Shown: positions 1 through 12,036 of the stretch, piece by piece
How the letters are laid out: each line of letters starts with the position of its first letter
How positions within the stretch are numbered: position 1 is the first letter of the stretch
Assembly (NCBI RefSeq): GCF_947242115.1
Contig: NC_074716.1
Coordinates: 20,714,090-20,778,089 of the forward strand
Source of the DNA: Biomphalaria glabrata
Lineage: Eukaryota; Mollusca; Gastropoda; Planorbidae
DNA: 64,000 bases
Reading direction: 5' to 3'
Position numbers and translations under genes: made by a program
The notes under the pieces: generated by a model
What the model saw: only the letters and a program-made list of their open reading frames with translations
Database searches by the model: none
What the model was told of the DNA's origin: nothing

Positions 1-99
1 CTGGAACCTCCTTTTATTTTTTACATCCTGAGCATTGTTATGTTCTCTACCAGACTTTTCATTTGAAGTGGAATGATCTTTTTTAGAATGTTCCCCCCA
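1..99 (-). CDS. PATL1: Possible next PATL1 exon, running off the window
   Basis: The minus strand is open from about 99 down to 1, beginning TGG GGG GAA CAT TCT. It encodes a charged, low-complexity segment rich in K, D, S, N, E and R (it includes KKDHSTSNEKSGREHNN). A Pat1 linker could look like this, and an AAG acceptor at 102-100 would keep the phase 0 left by the upstream exon. The polypyrimidine tract is poor and the open stretch is short, so this is only a candidate. It could equally be intron. Confidence 0.28.
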
Positions 100-755
100 C
101 TTATATACTTTTCAGCCATAAATTCTAGTATCACTTTAACTTATGCCTTTTAGGGAAATAATGAACAATAAAATACAAAGGTTTAATAGAAAGCTTTGGG
201 CTTTTTGCAAACTGGCTTTCAGGCTGTAATATATTAAAACCATTTCTTAGCAAGCACGTAAGATGTGAAAGGAACCTGTATGCAAAATTTCATGCGAATA
301 TGTATGGCAGTGGCTGAGATCTCTTGATACATACATATATGAATCAGTCAGTCAAAGGTATTTTAGGAATATATATGATTAGAGGGCCCAGAAACAAAAA
401 ACATCATGTAGAAATATTTAGTCCATCTTTAAATTTACAATTGTTCCCATAAAATGTTCTACATACGTCTAGTGAAAATACAATATTAGATATATGACTA
501 AAATGTTTATCTTGCTAATCCACATCTTAGCAAATGAATAAATAAGTAGTGTACAAAGTGGCCTACTAATACAATTAGTTTAGAAACAATAGTAAAGGGT
601 ACTTTTTTTCCTCTAAATATAATTAAGTACTATGCTTTGTTCAAGATATAAAAGTACATTTTTGAAGTGCAATTACAGAGCATATAAAAAAAAAACAACT
701 TAATTGTATTAAAAAGATGTTAAGATACAATTCCATATATACTTCTTAACACTAC
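100..755. other. PATL1 intron, no feature recognised
   Basis: AT-rich sequence downstream (on the minus strand) of the last certain PATL1 exon. I see no repeat unit, open frame or RNA signal in it. Confidence 0.5.
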
Positions 756-3700
756 CTGTTTTCGGAAAGCCACAGATGTACCAACAGGAGGAATCTGTAC
801 AGGCAGCGAGTATGGTTTCTGATCTGTATGTATTGGAGACTCTCCCCTTAGCTGACGCTCCAGTTCTTCGGAGGTCAGCACTCGAGGTTTATGATGCTCA
901 CGAGCAAGCATGCTGTTTTCTATTTCGGCTAAAGTTTGAGCTTCAGATGGTAAAGGCAAATTTGGTATTTGGACTGGAGTAGAACTGGAGTCACTGAAAA
1001 CCTAATGAGCAAATAGAATGGTTGAATAACTCCAAGGGAAGGAAACAACATCGATGGTTTGAAACACTTAATTTTTTTTTGGTTTTGAAATCTTTTTTTT
1101 TTTAAAGAAAAAATTGAGCAAATCTCATACAAACATATTTCACTTTGATTTAGATTAGTTTGTCCTTTTCACTCTTGTTTTTAATGTTCACATAGCCTCT
1201 TGAGCCTACATTATGTTGGTTAACAGCACTACATAAATTTAAATATTATTATTATTATTGGTGCAACTATAAGAAGACTATTTAAACCTTACCCCTGGAA
1301 AGTCTCTAAAAGCAGCTTGTTTAGCAGAAGCAAATAAGGCCTGCAGAGCATTATTGACTGGCTTTTGAAAGTGATTGTCTGCAGATGGCGATCCCCATAT
1401 GTTTTTTCCTGGAGAATGCTTAAAATTAAAAAAAAAGAAAAGTAAAATTTTAAAAAGTTGTGAGAGAAGCATGAGCAAGCTTGTTCAATCTCAATTGGAT
1501 TACAAACAAATTGATTCTACTCAACAAAACTTACTACTAGTAGGATTTGAAAACAGCTAAAACTACAGAAGGAAAATAAAAATCAAATACATGTAAAATA
1601 GCAAACAAAGAAATTTTTAACAGAAATGTGTAACTTTCATCAATATCTTTTCCCATATTCTCTTATAAAGCTAAATTTATATTCCAGCTGAAAATCAAAA
1701 ATGAAGGAATAGTATTTTATGACTTCTTTCGACTGAGGATTCACAAAAACCAGGTAAAAATGTCACCATGGAATGTCCCATTTAAAAAAAATTAATTTCT
1801 AAATTATATTAAGATGATGTTGTTATGCTTTTAGACAAGATTAGTTTCTCTACACTGACAACTTAGTGGTTGAGTTAAAAAAACACAACTTAAAAAAAAA
1901 AAAAAAAAAAAAGAATGAATCTAAATTCAACCTAAGTTGCAGGTTCTAGGAACAAGGGTTATATGTCAGACTACTGTGTGTTAGTCAGTTTCTAGATGAA
2001 GTCACAGGCTTGGAAATGTGCTTACACATGGGATCATAAAGACAAAGCCTTTTAAAAACTAGATAAATCATGTGAGAAATAATAAAGCCCAAAGCATGAC
2101 TTTTTTTTAAATACAAGATCACAGTTACTGATTAGACAGCCAATTGAAACAGTAAAGCAAATCATCTGGACATTGTGGACTTGTATGTTAGACAAGATAT
2201 AATAAAATAAAAATCTGCTGGTTTCACAAATTAGTGTATGTAATGAATAACCACATATGCTTATTCAAATACATTTAGGTAAAGCCAATGACATTTTTTT
2301 CCAATCAGCACAGACAAGAAATAGTTAGTTACTTTGCAAAGCTTGTATTAATTCTATGATATCACCAAGAGCTATTAACTCCACTATACTAGATGATGGT
2401 TTGCATTCTATTGTAATCTAAAGAGTGATAACGCTGTAGTGCAGTGTTATTAACACTATTGTATTCCAGTATTATTATCTCTAGCTGCACCATTCTATGG
2501 ACTCTGTAAACCACACTTTTATGAACTGCATAAATTCTATTAACTCTATTGTGGTCCAGTTTTATTAACTGTGTAATTCTATTAACTCAATTATAGTCCA
2601 CAGTTTTATTAACAGCAAAATTCTATTAACTCTATTGTAACCCACACAATCTGTCAGAAAATAAGGAATAAAAAAAAACTTGACAAAAGATTAGACACAA
2701 ATTATTCCACTGCCCAAGACAATGCAAAAACAATAGAACGATATGTCTGATGAATCACCCAATTCTCAACAGACTCAAGAGAAAAACTGAGGAGGTCCTT
2801 TCCGAAGAACATGTAGGCTTCAGAGCAGGTAGAAGCACTGTGAACTAATAGTTAACATTGGACTGTTTAATGAAAAATGCTTTCAACACCAAAAGAAATT
2901 GGTACACAACTTCATAGACTTCTAAAATGCTTTTGACTGGGTTCAGCATGTGGCAAGTGATGAGAGTTTGAAATAGATAAAAACATTATTGATGTTATCA
3001 AAGCCCAATATCAAAATGTGAATAGCTCAGTACTTCTGACCAAACAAATTGGAGAAAGTTTTAGGACATCCATAGAGCAGCAGGGATGCATTCTCTCCCA
3101 AGCTCTTTTTAACTTATTTCTGGAGCATATTAAGATGGAAACTCCTAAAAGGATTTTCTCTGAGCTTGACCATAAATGGGCAGCTTATTTCCAATTTCAG
3201 GCTTGCATATGATCTAGATATCATTGGAAAAAATGCAGACCAGGTAAAAGATCTTGCTTTAAAACTGGATACTGCAGCTGTTGGCATGGAAAGTAGTGCT
3301 GAAAAGAGTCAAATACTTGCTAGGAATGGAGATAGTATGAGTATGAGTTGTTGCAAACTGTTGAATGGCCAAACATTATAAGAAGTCACCTTATTGAAAT
3401 ACCTGAAGAGTAATTTCAGCTAGTCTGTAAAATTAAAAGTGTGTTTTTCGCTAGTGGTCTATGTACTCCTCTATGTTTGTGAAAATAGGACACTGAATGA
3501 ATATTTCAAGCCTTTGAGAGTAAATGCTACAGAAAAATGCTGGGTATCAGATAGCAGGAAAAGAAGACAAATGAGTTGTACTTTTACAAGTCAAAACTCT
3601 GGCTGGCAAAATAAAGGAACTCCTCAATACCACGAAGACACGAAAGCTGAGCTAGTTTGGTCGTATTGTAAGACATGGCTCACTATCAAAAATCTTCTTC

Positions 3701-6700
3701 AAGGTACAGTGGAGGGAGCACGAAGAAAGGGTTGTTCAAAGAAAAACTGGCTGGATAACGTAAAAGAATGGGCTGGCCTTTCTCTTGATATCCTGCTAAG
3801 AACAGCTGCTGAACTGAAAAGTGGAGGAAATAGGTTATGCAAACTATCACAGTACCCCTAGTATGAAAGTCAAAGGACACATGATGATGATGAACCCACT
3901 TTTACTAACTTTAGCTGCACAATTCTATTAGCTCTACAGTAATACACAGTTTAATTAACCCTATTAACTCTATGGTACAACACAGTTTTATTAACTCTAG
4001 CTGCATGGTACTACACAGTTTTATTAACTATAGCTACACTATTCTATTACCTCTATGGTACAACACAGTTTTATTAACTCTAGCTACACTATTCTATTAC
4101 CTCTATGGTACAACACAGTTTTATTAACTCTAGCTACACTATTCTATTACCTCTATGGTACAACACAGTTTTATTAACTCTAGCTACACTATTCTATTAC
4201 CTCTATGGTACAACACAGTTTTATTACCTCTATGGTACAACACAGTTCTATTAACTATAGCTACACTATTCTATTACCTCTATGGTACAACACAGTTTTA
4301 TTAACTCTAGCTACACTATTCTATTAACTCTATGGTACAACACAGTTCTATTAACTATAGCTACACTATTCTATTACCTCTATGGTACAACACAGTTTTA
4401 TTAACTCTAGCTACACTATTCTATTAACTCTATGGTACAACACAGTTCTATTAACTATAGCTACACTATTCTATTACCTCTATGGTACAACACAGTTTTA
4501 TTAACTCTAGCTACACTATTCTATTACCTCTATGGTACTACACAGTTTTATTAACTATAGCTACACTATTCTATTACCTCTATGGTACAACACAGTTTTA
4601 TTAACTCTAGCTACACTATTCTATTACCTCTATGGTACAACACAGTTTTATTAACTCTAGCTACACTATTCTATTACCTCTATGGTACAACACAGTTCTA
4701 TTAACTCTAGCTACACTATTCTATTAACTCTATGCTACTACACAGTTTTATTAACTCTAGCTGCACTTTTCTATTAGCTCTACAGTAATACACAGTTTAA
4801 TAAACCCTATTAACTCTATGCTACTACACAGTTTTATTAACTCTAGCTACACTATTCTATTAACTATATGATACAACACAGTTTTATTAACTCAAGCTGC
4901 ACTATTCTATTAACTCTATGGTACTACACAGTTTTATTAGCTCTAGCTTCACTATTCTATTAATACACAGTTTAATTACCCCTATTAACTCTATGGTACA
5001 ACACAGTTTTATTAACTCTAGCTGCTTGGTACTACACAGTTTCATTCTATATCTCTAGCTGCACTATTCTAATAAATCTATGGTACTTAAAGTTGTATTA
5101 ACTCTAACTGCACTATTATTTTAACTCAATGGTACTACACAGTTCTGTTAACTCTAATGATATTACATAATGCTATTATTTCCCACACAATGGTCAAGTT
5201 TAACTATAAGCACACACCAGCGTCTCCAAATCCATATATCCAGGAGGTGAATTAGGACCAAACAGTTTATCCAGATGAGATTTTCTCATGACCTAGAAGT
5301 AACAATAAAAATGTTAAAAAACAAAAACAAATTCATTAGTATAGAAGAAGTAATAAAAATGTTATAGAATAAATCATTAGTATAACCAAATCATAACATC
5401 TGAATATCAGAAAGTCAATTCTTGCAAATGAAATATAAATCTCATGCATAAACATTTTTATTTCACTTGTCAATGAACTTCAAGCAGGTAAGTGTAATGA
5501 ACTCAAACAATTAGTTGTATAAACTAAAATGTTTTGTTTGGGTGTGTGTGTTTTGAAACATGCCAACAAAAAAAAATAAGCCGCCTATTTTTACCCCTGG
5601 GATTGGCTGTCCATTTACATCAAACCCTTTGCTATCTACATCATCTACCATGAGCCGACTGATAGATTGCTCCAGCTCTTCCTAAAAGAAAGAGAAAATA
5701 ATAAATATATAACTTACATCATAAAAATGATTTTCTAAATAAAAATAAAAACATACATTCTCACCTGATAAAAGAAAAAAAAAACTATACTATAGATCTT
5801 TTTAAGCACCTAAAAGTCTGGGTGCTGTATGATGAAATAAACTAACTAGCTACTGGTAATAGAATATTTGTTTCATATGTAGATTATGAAGTAATTTGCT
5901 ATTGATGTCTCATACTTCCTGAGTTGCAGTAGAATAGCCTCTATCCATGGTGATAAAACCAGAGTCTTTAGTAAGTTCTCCATGATGATCAGGAATAAAG
6001 GAGTCCTCCAACTCTTCTGTTCGTTTGTGAGTGTCTTCCCAATCAAACTCTCCAACTTCAGAAAAAATTCAATAATTATTATTATAATATTACAAGCATT
6101 GACATTTATTAATTTTAACACTTTTTTAAATAAAAAAACAACAACAAACAAGATTAGGACCTAAAATTCAATGTTACCTACATCATTTGATGGCAGGTGC
6201 AAATGTTTCACAGATTATTTTGACAAATATATTTAAATAATCACAAATATATATATATTATTTCAGCATATCTGTTTTTTTTTCTAGTTAGGTCAAGAAA
6301 CTAATGCATTAAATTTTGTTTAGGGTCAGTAGTTTCAATCTATTCACCCTATTCTAAACAAAATAATGCAGATAAAAAATAGTCCAAAGCAAAACACTAA
6401 AAACTTTTTGTTACTGTTAATAATGTGAAAATTTAAAAAGATTGCAAGCAATTAGCCAGTCTCCAAATTTGATTTAACAGGCATTTCCAGACTTAATTTT
6501 TTTTATGTCATGTATATATAAATTTCCAGGGATTCAAAGACATGTGGGAACCTTGCTTTATTTACAATAAATTTAATATTTTAGATAAAATACATTTTAG
6601 TATAACCTCCAGATTTTCAATTTCTAACACTTGTAATTGATTAAAGAAAAACAAATATTACCATCTCCCAAGTCTCCAAATGTTTCATCATTTAAAATAT

Positions 6701-9700
6701 CAAAATCTTCCTCCTCTTCTGGTGCTTGAATGAGTTCATTTTCTTCACCTTTTCCTGCTCCAAGAGCCTGTCGAGTTTGAATTTTGTTTATTTTCATTTT
6801 GTATAAACATACTAATTCATTAAACAAATATAAAACTTGTTTTATAGTAGAGCCTACCATGTACAGCAAGAATAATATCTTTAAATCAACAGCTTCTAAA
6901 CAAGTAGAGACAAAAGCACCTCTTTCTATGTTTAAAGCGTCTTTCCACTAACCATTTTTCAAAGGCCATGATTTTCAAGGCTCATTCAGTTTATCAGAAA
7001 ACAATAATATCACTAAACCAAAAACTAGGTGAGTTAAATCTAATGGCATGTCTATCGTCTAACACTCAAACTCGTGATCAGATGTAGAGATCTGGATTCT
7101 AAATCATTGTGTGGATTTTTAGATCTAGAAATCTGCACTCGTTCAAGATATCTTAGTTGTTTACTTGTTGAATATGAACCTAGATATTATTTAACATGGA
7201 GGCAAGGGCATATTAATGAGCAGAGGTAATCATTTATCAATAGATAAAGATGTATTATTTGCAGTATTAAGTAGATTCTATATTAATTATAAAGGCGGGT
7301 AGAAATTTCCTTACTGTACCCAAGCTGCACGTTGTAGAAGGTAACATGGCAGCGAATTGGCAAAAGTTTCACAAGAGCTGGCGAAACTATGAGTTAACCA
7401 CAAAATTGGTGGAAGAATCAGAGGAGGTCAGAGTGGCCACTTTTCTAACAATAATAGGAACAAAAGCGATGGACGTATATGAAGGTCTTGAAATTGAGAT
7501 AGGAAAAGAAAGAAAGATGAAAGAAATATTGAACAAAATTTGAATGTTTTTGCATTGGAAAAAACAAATGAAACTTATGAGTGCCATGTTTTCAATAATC
7601 GTGAACAGCAAGAAGGCGAGGACATCGAAAAGTACATTTCAAATTTGAGAAGAAAAGCAAAAACTTGTAGGTTTGAAGATAGCTTAATTAGAGACAGAAT
7701 AGTTCTCAGAGTTATGCACGAATGTCTCAAAATGAAATTATTACTAGATAGTAATCTAACATTGCAGAGACAATTGCAGAGCCTATGCTGTCAGTAAACA
7801 GATAAGACGAATACAAGCCACCCTCGAATCATTGAGAAAGTAGCAACACCATCAACAGGGTTTCTGCACCAAAGTCAATATGAAATTCAAGGAGTTTTCC
7901 AGGAGAAACTTTAAAATTCCAGGACATAAAATTCAAAGTCATAGTTGATTATTATTATTATTAATCTTCGGAATCTTTTAATCTAGTAACAACTTGACTG
8001 TCATCCCAAAACCTCAAACAAACATTTTTCTTTTCAAAGATTTATTAAAGAACATTACAAATGATTGCTATTCCATTTTTTTTTTAAATAAGAAACATTC
8101 TTAGATTTGGCTTTTCTGTGGTGGAAATGTAGGCTACATTTTTAGTTCCTATGTCAGTATGTGTATATAGGCCTAATGTTTCATTGTTTTATTAACTGTG
8201 CTTAAATCCTCCTCATAAACAGAGCCTGTAACATACAGGCCTATTTGTGTGTTTAGTTGGCATTTGCTTACTAAATAATGGCTTTTGGATTTATTTTTTG
8301 GGGGGCCGGGGGGGGGGGGGGGGGGGGGGTATTAGACCTATTAGCGTTTTTTTTTCCCAAGCACAATTTCTTTTTCAACTTTCACAACTGTGTGCGAAAT
8401 ATTTTCCTTAAATCTACAGTAGATCTAGAGTCTAGATCTAAGTCACAAAATTCGTGGACTTTTCACAGCTGTGAGTGAATTATCTTCACTAGATTCTGAT
8501 GATGTAGTGTAAAATTTAGAGTCTAGATCTAAATTTAAGACACTAAAATTCGCGACTTTTCACGGCTGTGTGAGAATTATCTTCACCTATCTACTGTAAA
8601 TTTAGACTCTAGATCTAAGTCACTAAATTCGCGGATTTTTCGCGGCTGTGTGACAATTATCTTCCTTGAAACTACCGTAAATCAAGACTTTAGATCTAAG
8701 TCACAAAATTTTTTGGACTTTTCACGAATGTGTGACAATTATCTTCTCTTAATCTACTGTAAATCTAGACTCTAGATCTAAGTCACTAAAATTCGCGGAC
8801 TTTTCACAGCTATGTGAGAATTATCTTCACCTAATCTACCGTAAATCGAGACTCTAGATCTAATTTAAGTCACTAAAATTTGCAAGTTTTTCTAGGCTTC
8901 ACTACATTCAAGAGCTAGTGATTTAGCGTAAATCTAGAATCTAGCGTATTTCTAGAATAATCTAGACATTAGATGTATCGAGATCATTAAATTGACTAAA
9001 ATTCATGAAATTTTCAAGTTAGGTGTGAATTATCTTCACTAGATCTAAATCTAGATACTATTTCTAGCTAGAGTCTAGATGATTTACGCAAAAACATTCT
9101 GTTACAACAAGAATTTAGGTGAGGGAGGGCCCTTCAGAAAAATAATCATTATAATGCCAGGTGAAAGGCCCTTGCTTTTAGCCAAGGCCATCTTCAATCA
9201 CGAGAACACGATTCACAAGTGGGTGAAAGGCGGCGTAGACGCGTCACTGGTCAGCTTATTGACACAGCCAGCCCGTAAAAATTTATGGAACGTAGTTTGG
9301 ATGAAATCAACGTGCTCAGTGAAAAAGCGATCCGATAACAATACTAATCTATAGATTAGATCTATCTATTGTCAAGGAGCAGTATACACATTCTGCGCAA
9401 ACTCGGAAATGCTCATTCCGAATCTATTTCCGCCGCGACGGCACATCCGCAGCAACGGTGCCAATTTTTTTAATACCTTTTTTTTTTTTTCGATCGGCGA
9501 AATTCCAGGAGATTCAAGGAGATATTTTAAAATTCCAGGAGATTTCCAGGACTTTTTTATTTTTTCTGAAATTCCAGGAGGCCACGGACACCCTGCACCA
9601 AAGACAAACGTATGGAAAGGAAAATGCAGGTACTGTGGAAGGATTCATGAATACATTAAAGAAGAAGTGCCCTGAATGAGATAAAATGTGCCTAATGGAG

Positions 9701-12036
9701 ACATCCTTTTGCCTCAATGAGCCAAAATGAAATTCAGCAGGTGTCAGAGAAAATGTCTGATGACATCCAGTCCAGTCAGACACAATAGATGGAGTCATGA
9801 TGATCTAAAACAAATGGTTCATGCAAAATGAAAAAGGATGACAGCAGATATGACAATTAATGGTAATCGTGTAAGGTTTCAAATGGACAGTGGAACTGAT
9901 GTAAATACCATACATGGAGATGTGGAAGAATCCAGTTCCAAGTAAATCAGAGAAAATATATTTTCATTATTTGAGGTGACAATGGTGCAGTGTACCAAAG
10001 AAACTGAGTGCATATTAAACCAAACAGATAAACAACAACAAGATGCATAATTTCCTGATACTGATGACAACCCACGGGACAATAGAACTCAATAAAAAAA
10101 ACATTAGCCATAGCCTGCCATAGGTCATTACAAGCTAACTTTAGAAGCGACAATCAACAAACTACTTAATCATTCCCTGCGACCAATGGATCAGTTGAAG
10201 ACTGAAAGGATTCAATGACTAAAGCTTATTTTTCACAGACAATCCACAAGATTCAATGACTGTTTCTTTATGAACTCTTGAACATTGATTTTTAAATGTG
10301 ATGTTTCATTGAAGAGTGTATAAGTGTATGTTTTATTTTTATGCTATCCACTGAAATGGGTTTTTTTTTTAAGAAAAGGGGATATTGATATTATTCCCAA
10401 AGGCAAAGGTATACTCACTCACTCAACAACTCAAGTCAAGATAATAAAGTCATTAAAGTGGTTGTTTTCCCCCAAAACACTAACTGTGTGACTAACTAAA
10501 CTAAAGGTAGTCAGAAGTTGAGTAGAGTCTAGTCCTCTAGAGTCTAAGACACAGCGACAGTCTGGAGACTACCTAAATAAGTCAGATGTACTAGAGTCTA
10601 GATCTAGAATCATATTCTAATTCTAGATCTACTTTCTATTCTAGACTTATAGTAAAGTGCGAAGCTCGATCGCCCCGATTTGTGTAGATGTTCAATCAGT
10701 TCACTTTTTATTGCTAAAACTTTTTTCTTTGAATGTTTACCAAATTATTACTATATATTACTACTGCACATGCACCTTTTTTCTTCACTTCCGACACATA
10801 TCATTTTCTTTTCCTTGTAAAGGCTAAGTTCACGATTAACTCAAACTCCAGAAGTGAGGAATTATTTTTTTTTTACCTCCCGGTAGTGAAGGAAATGGGT
10901 CATGGGCTTATGGCTATTTTTAAGTCTGATGGCTCATCAGCTCAAAGAGACTATTAGATTTGAAGTTGTGGAGCGTGGGAAAGGTGGCAATGGATGGTGT
11001 TCTTGCGTTGGAGTAAAAAGAAAAAAAAAGATTAAAATATGTTTTAGATATATTTTCTTTGATCTGCGCGAGCCTTCCATCAGCCCGATCGAGCTTACTA
11101 ACTAGGGGAGAAATCCAATCAAGGAAAAGTACGCTTGGCAATACCCACCCTACACCTCTTTAACCTCAAATTTATTTTTAGCTAAGCCTAGAGATACATT
11201 AAATCGGATCTGTTTTTATAGACAACTGGACGAGGAATTTAGAAATACCATCAGTTTTTTCAAAGGTCAGACCATTACGGTGCTATAAAAATCCAAATGT
11301 AAAAATGGCTGCCTGCAGGCTTAATGCGATTCAACTTCACACTTTACTCTAGGATTAGTCTAGATTCTAGATTAGAATGGACCTCATTCATCAATCATAA
11401 ACAACATTTTAGTGGCTAAAAAGTAAATGTTGTTTGTTTACGACTGGTGAATGAGGTCCATTTTCAAATTCAAAGAAATGCTGGATCTATCTCAATTTAA
11501 TTTTAATAAATAATTATCTCTAAATACTCTAATATAATTATATAATTATAACCAATGTGTGTAATTTTTAATACTAAAATAGTCTAAAACTAAATTAATA
11601 ATACTAGGTATAAATCTAGATATCTAGTATACTAGGCTATGTTATTATTATTATGTATGTAATTGTTACTATACATTAAAATTGGTTAATTTAAAATTAT
11701 TTATTATTTAATATTTTTTATTATAATATATTAATATTATTATATATAATATATTATTTTATATATCTCTAAGACGTCTAAGTTTAAGTCAGTCTAAGTC
11801 CTAAGTCTAGGCTAAGTCTAAGAATTTAGATTATTATATTATTATATAGAGTGTAGACTAGTGTAGAGCATCTACTCTAGGAGTCACTAATGGATCTAAG
11901 AAATCTAGCTACTTTACTAGATCTAGACTAATATGAAGGGCGAGTTTCTGCTTGAGTTCTTCTTTGAGCTTTCAAAGGTTAAAAACTCAGGAAAACTTAC
12001 AGAAAAAAATCTGTGCTCATCTTGTGATAACGCCAT
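756..12036 (-). CDS. PATL1: PAT1 homolog 1 (mRNA decapping / P-body factor), N-terminal part, 7 exons
   Basis: Pat1 bridges deadenylation and decapping by binding the DDX6/Dhh1 helicase and the Lsm1-7 ring in cytoplasmic P-bodies. Exons, in coding order: 12036-12001, 6767-6662, 6055-5916, 5681-5595, 5292-5218, 1418-1293 and 1001-756. All have GT/AG borders and compatible phases (0, 1, then 0 throughout), giving 272 residues so far. Residues 33-44 read DFDILNDETFGD, the N-terminal Pat1 motif that binds DDX6/Dhh1 (compare yeast LNDETFGD). Residues 51-63 (FDWEDTHKRTEEL) match the DDWQEAHERLAEL stretch of vertebrate PATL1. KNIWGSP and LTSEELERQLRGE resemble later conserved patches. The ATG at 12036 has A at -3 and G at +4 and is followed by 12 codons and a GTAAGT donor. 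The Pat1 core and C-terminal helical domain lie beyond the left edge. Introns 1 and 5 are large and full of repeats. The family assignment is strong. Exon 1 is inferred from phase, start context and donor only. Confidence 0.85.
1419..2365. other. PATL1 intron 5, unique part
   Basis: AT-rich intron with a poly-A run near 1890-1912. No open frame or repeat family recognised. Confidence 0.5.
2370..5165. repeat. 50-base tandem array, split by a LINE
   Basis: Units of about 50 bases, with the core TTATTAACTCTAGCTACAC followed by a TATTCTATTACCTCTATGG-type half, repeat from 3892 to about 5165. They are nearly identical between 4030 and 4740 and decay towards both edges. Worn copies of the same unit (TTCTATTAACTCTATTG) occupy 2370-2648, so the LINE at 2649-3890 sits inside an older array. 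The array lies in PATL1 intron 5. Confidence 0.85.
2649..3890 (+). mobile_element. Decayed LINE (reverse transcriptase and 3' end)
   Basis: Several frames give non-LTR retrotransposon RT blocks in the right order: LSEEHVGFRAGRST near 2790-2845, QQGCILSQALFNLFLE near 3080-3128, LAYDLDIIG (a decayed catalytic box) near 3205-3230. A C-terminal block, LLQGTVEGARRKG through VKEWAGLSL, lies at 3690-3790. Multiple stops and frameshifts show it is dead. It ends in an ATGATGATGA-type tail at 3881-3891. The flanking array sequence AACCCAC occurs on both sides (about 2639 and 3893), consistent with a short target duplication. It is antisense to PATL1. Confidence 0.8.
6056..6661. other. PATL1 intron 2, nothing recognised
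   Basis: AT-rich intron between exons 2 and 3. It has short TA runs near 6248-6260 but no gene or repeat that I can support. Confidence 0.5.
8296..8329. repeat. Poly-G run
   Basis: An almost pure run of G, interrupted by one CC, inside the nested DNA element. Confidence 0.8.
8390..9070. repeat. Diverged tandem array, about 80-base unit rich in TCTAGATCTA
   Basis: About seven units share the order CACAGCTGTGTGAGAATTAT, CTTCACC, TCTACTGTAAATCTAGACTC, TAGATCTAAGTCACTAAAA and TTCGCGGACTTTT. The TTATCTTC landmark recurs roughly every 80-95 bases from 8481. The array forms the interior of the nested DNA element. Confidence 0.75.
10401..12000. other. PATL1 intron 1, AT-rich stretch
   Basis: TAGATCT-rich and TATA-rich sequence (worst at 11500-11890). 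Apart from the hairpin at 11376-11462 it holds no clear feature. Loosely inverted AAGCTCGATCG sequences at about 10663 and 11085 may be the ends of another worn element. Confidence 0.45.
11376..11462. mobile_element. Foldback MITE / long hairpin
   Basis: Perfect 15-base inverted ends, AATGGACCTCATTCA at 11376-11390 and its complement at 11448-11462, enclose further imperfect complementarity (AACAACATTT against AAATGTTGTT). The whole 87 bases can fold into one hairpin. No transposase is present. The superfamily is not determined. Confidence 0.7.

Larger units (their letters stand above)
7858..9597. mobile_element. Non-autonomous DNA element (hAT-like ends) nested in the gypsy fossil
   Basis: The left end is CAGGGTTTCTGC followed by AATTC..GGAG/CCAGG motifs. 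The right end has the same AATTCCAGGAG motifs and closes with GGACACCCTG, so the outer termini read CAGGGT...ACCCTG. CTGCACCAAAG occurs at both edges (7864-7874 and 9593-9603), and the gag frame resumes right after the second copy, which fits a duplicated target. The exact boundary is uncertain by about 15 bases. The interior is a worn 80-base tandem array and holds no transposase. Confidence 0.6.
7320..10400 (+). mobile_element. Ty3/gypsy-type LTR retroelement fossil with a nested insertion
   Basis: Gag-like coding traces lie at about 7346-7840. After an inserted DNA element they continue at about 9604 with a zinc-knuckle start (CRYCGRIHE) and a protease-like trace (RFQMDSGTDVNTI, near 9865-9910). 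A purine tract, AAGAAAAGGGG, lies at about 10372-10382 and could mark the edge of a 3' LTR. No clear pair of LTRs is visible. The copy is old and heavily broken, with many breaks, and large parts such as RT and integrase are not recognisable. It lies in PATL1 intron 1, antisense to that gene. Confidence 0.7.

Noticed and set aside
5873-6151. 92-codon minus frame at PATL1 exon 3
   Set aside because: It is a different frame from the spliced Pat1 reading (which runs GEFDWEDTHKRTEELED). It is a shadow.
10660-11105. Complete TIR element with AAGCTCGATCG ends
   Set aside because: The inverted match is short and imperfect and no target duplication was seen. Kept only as a remark.
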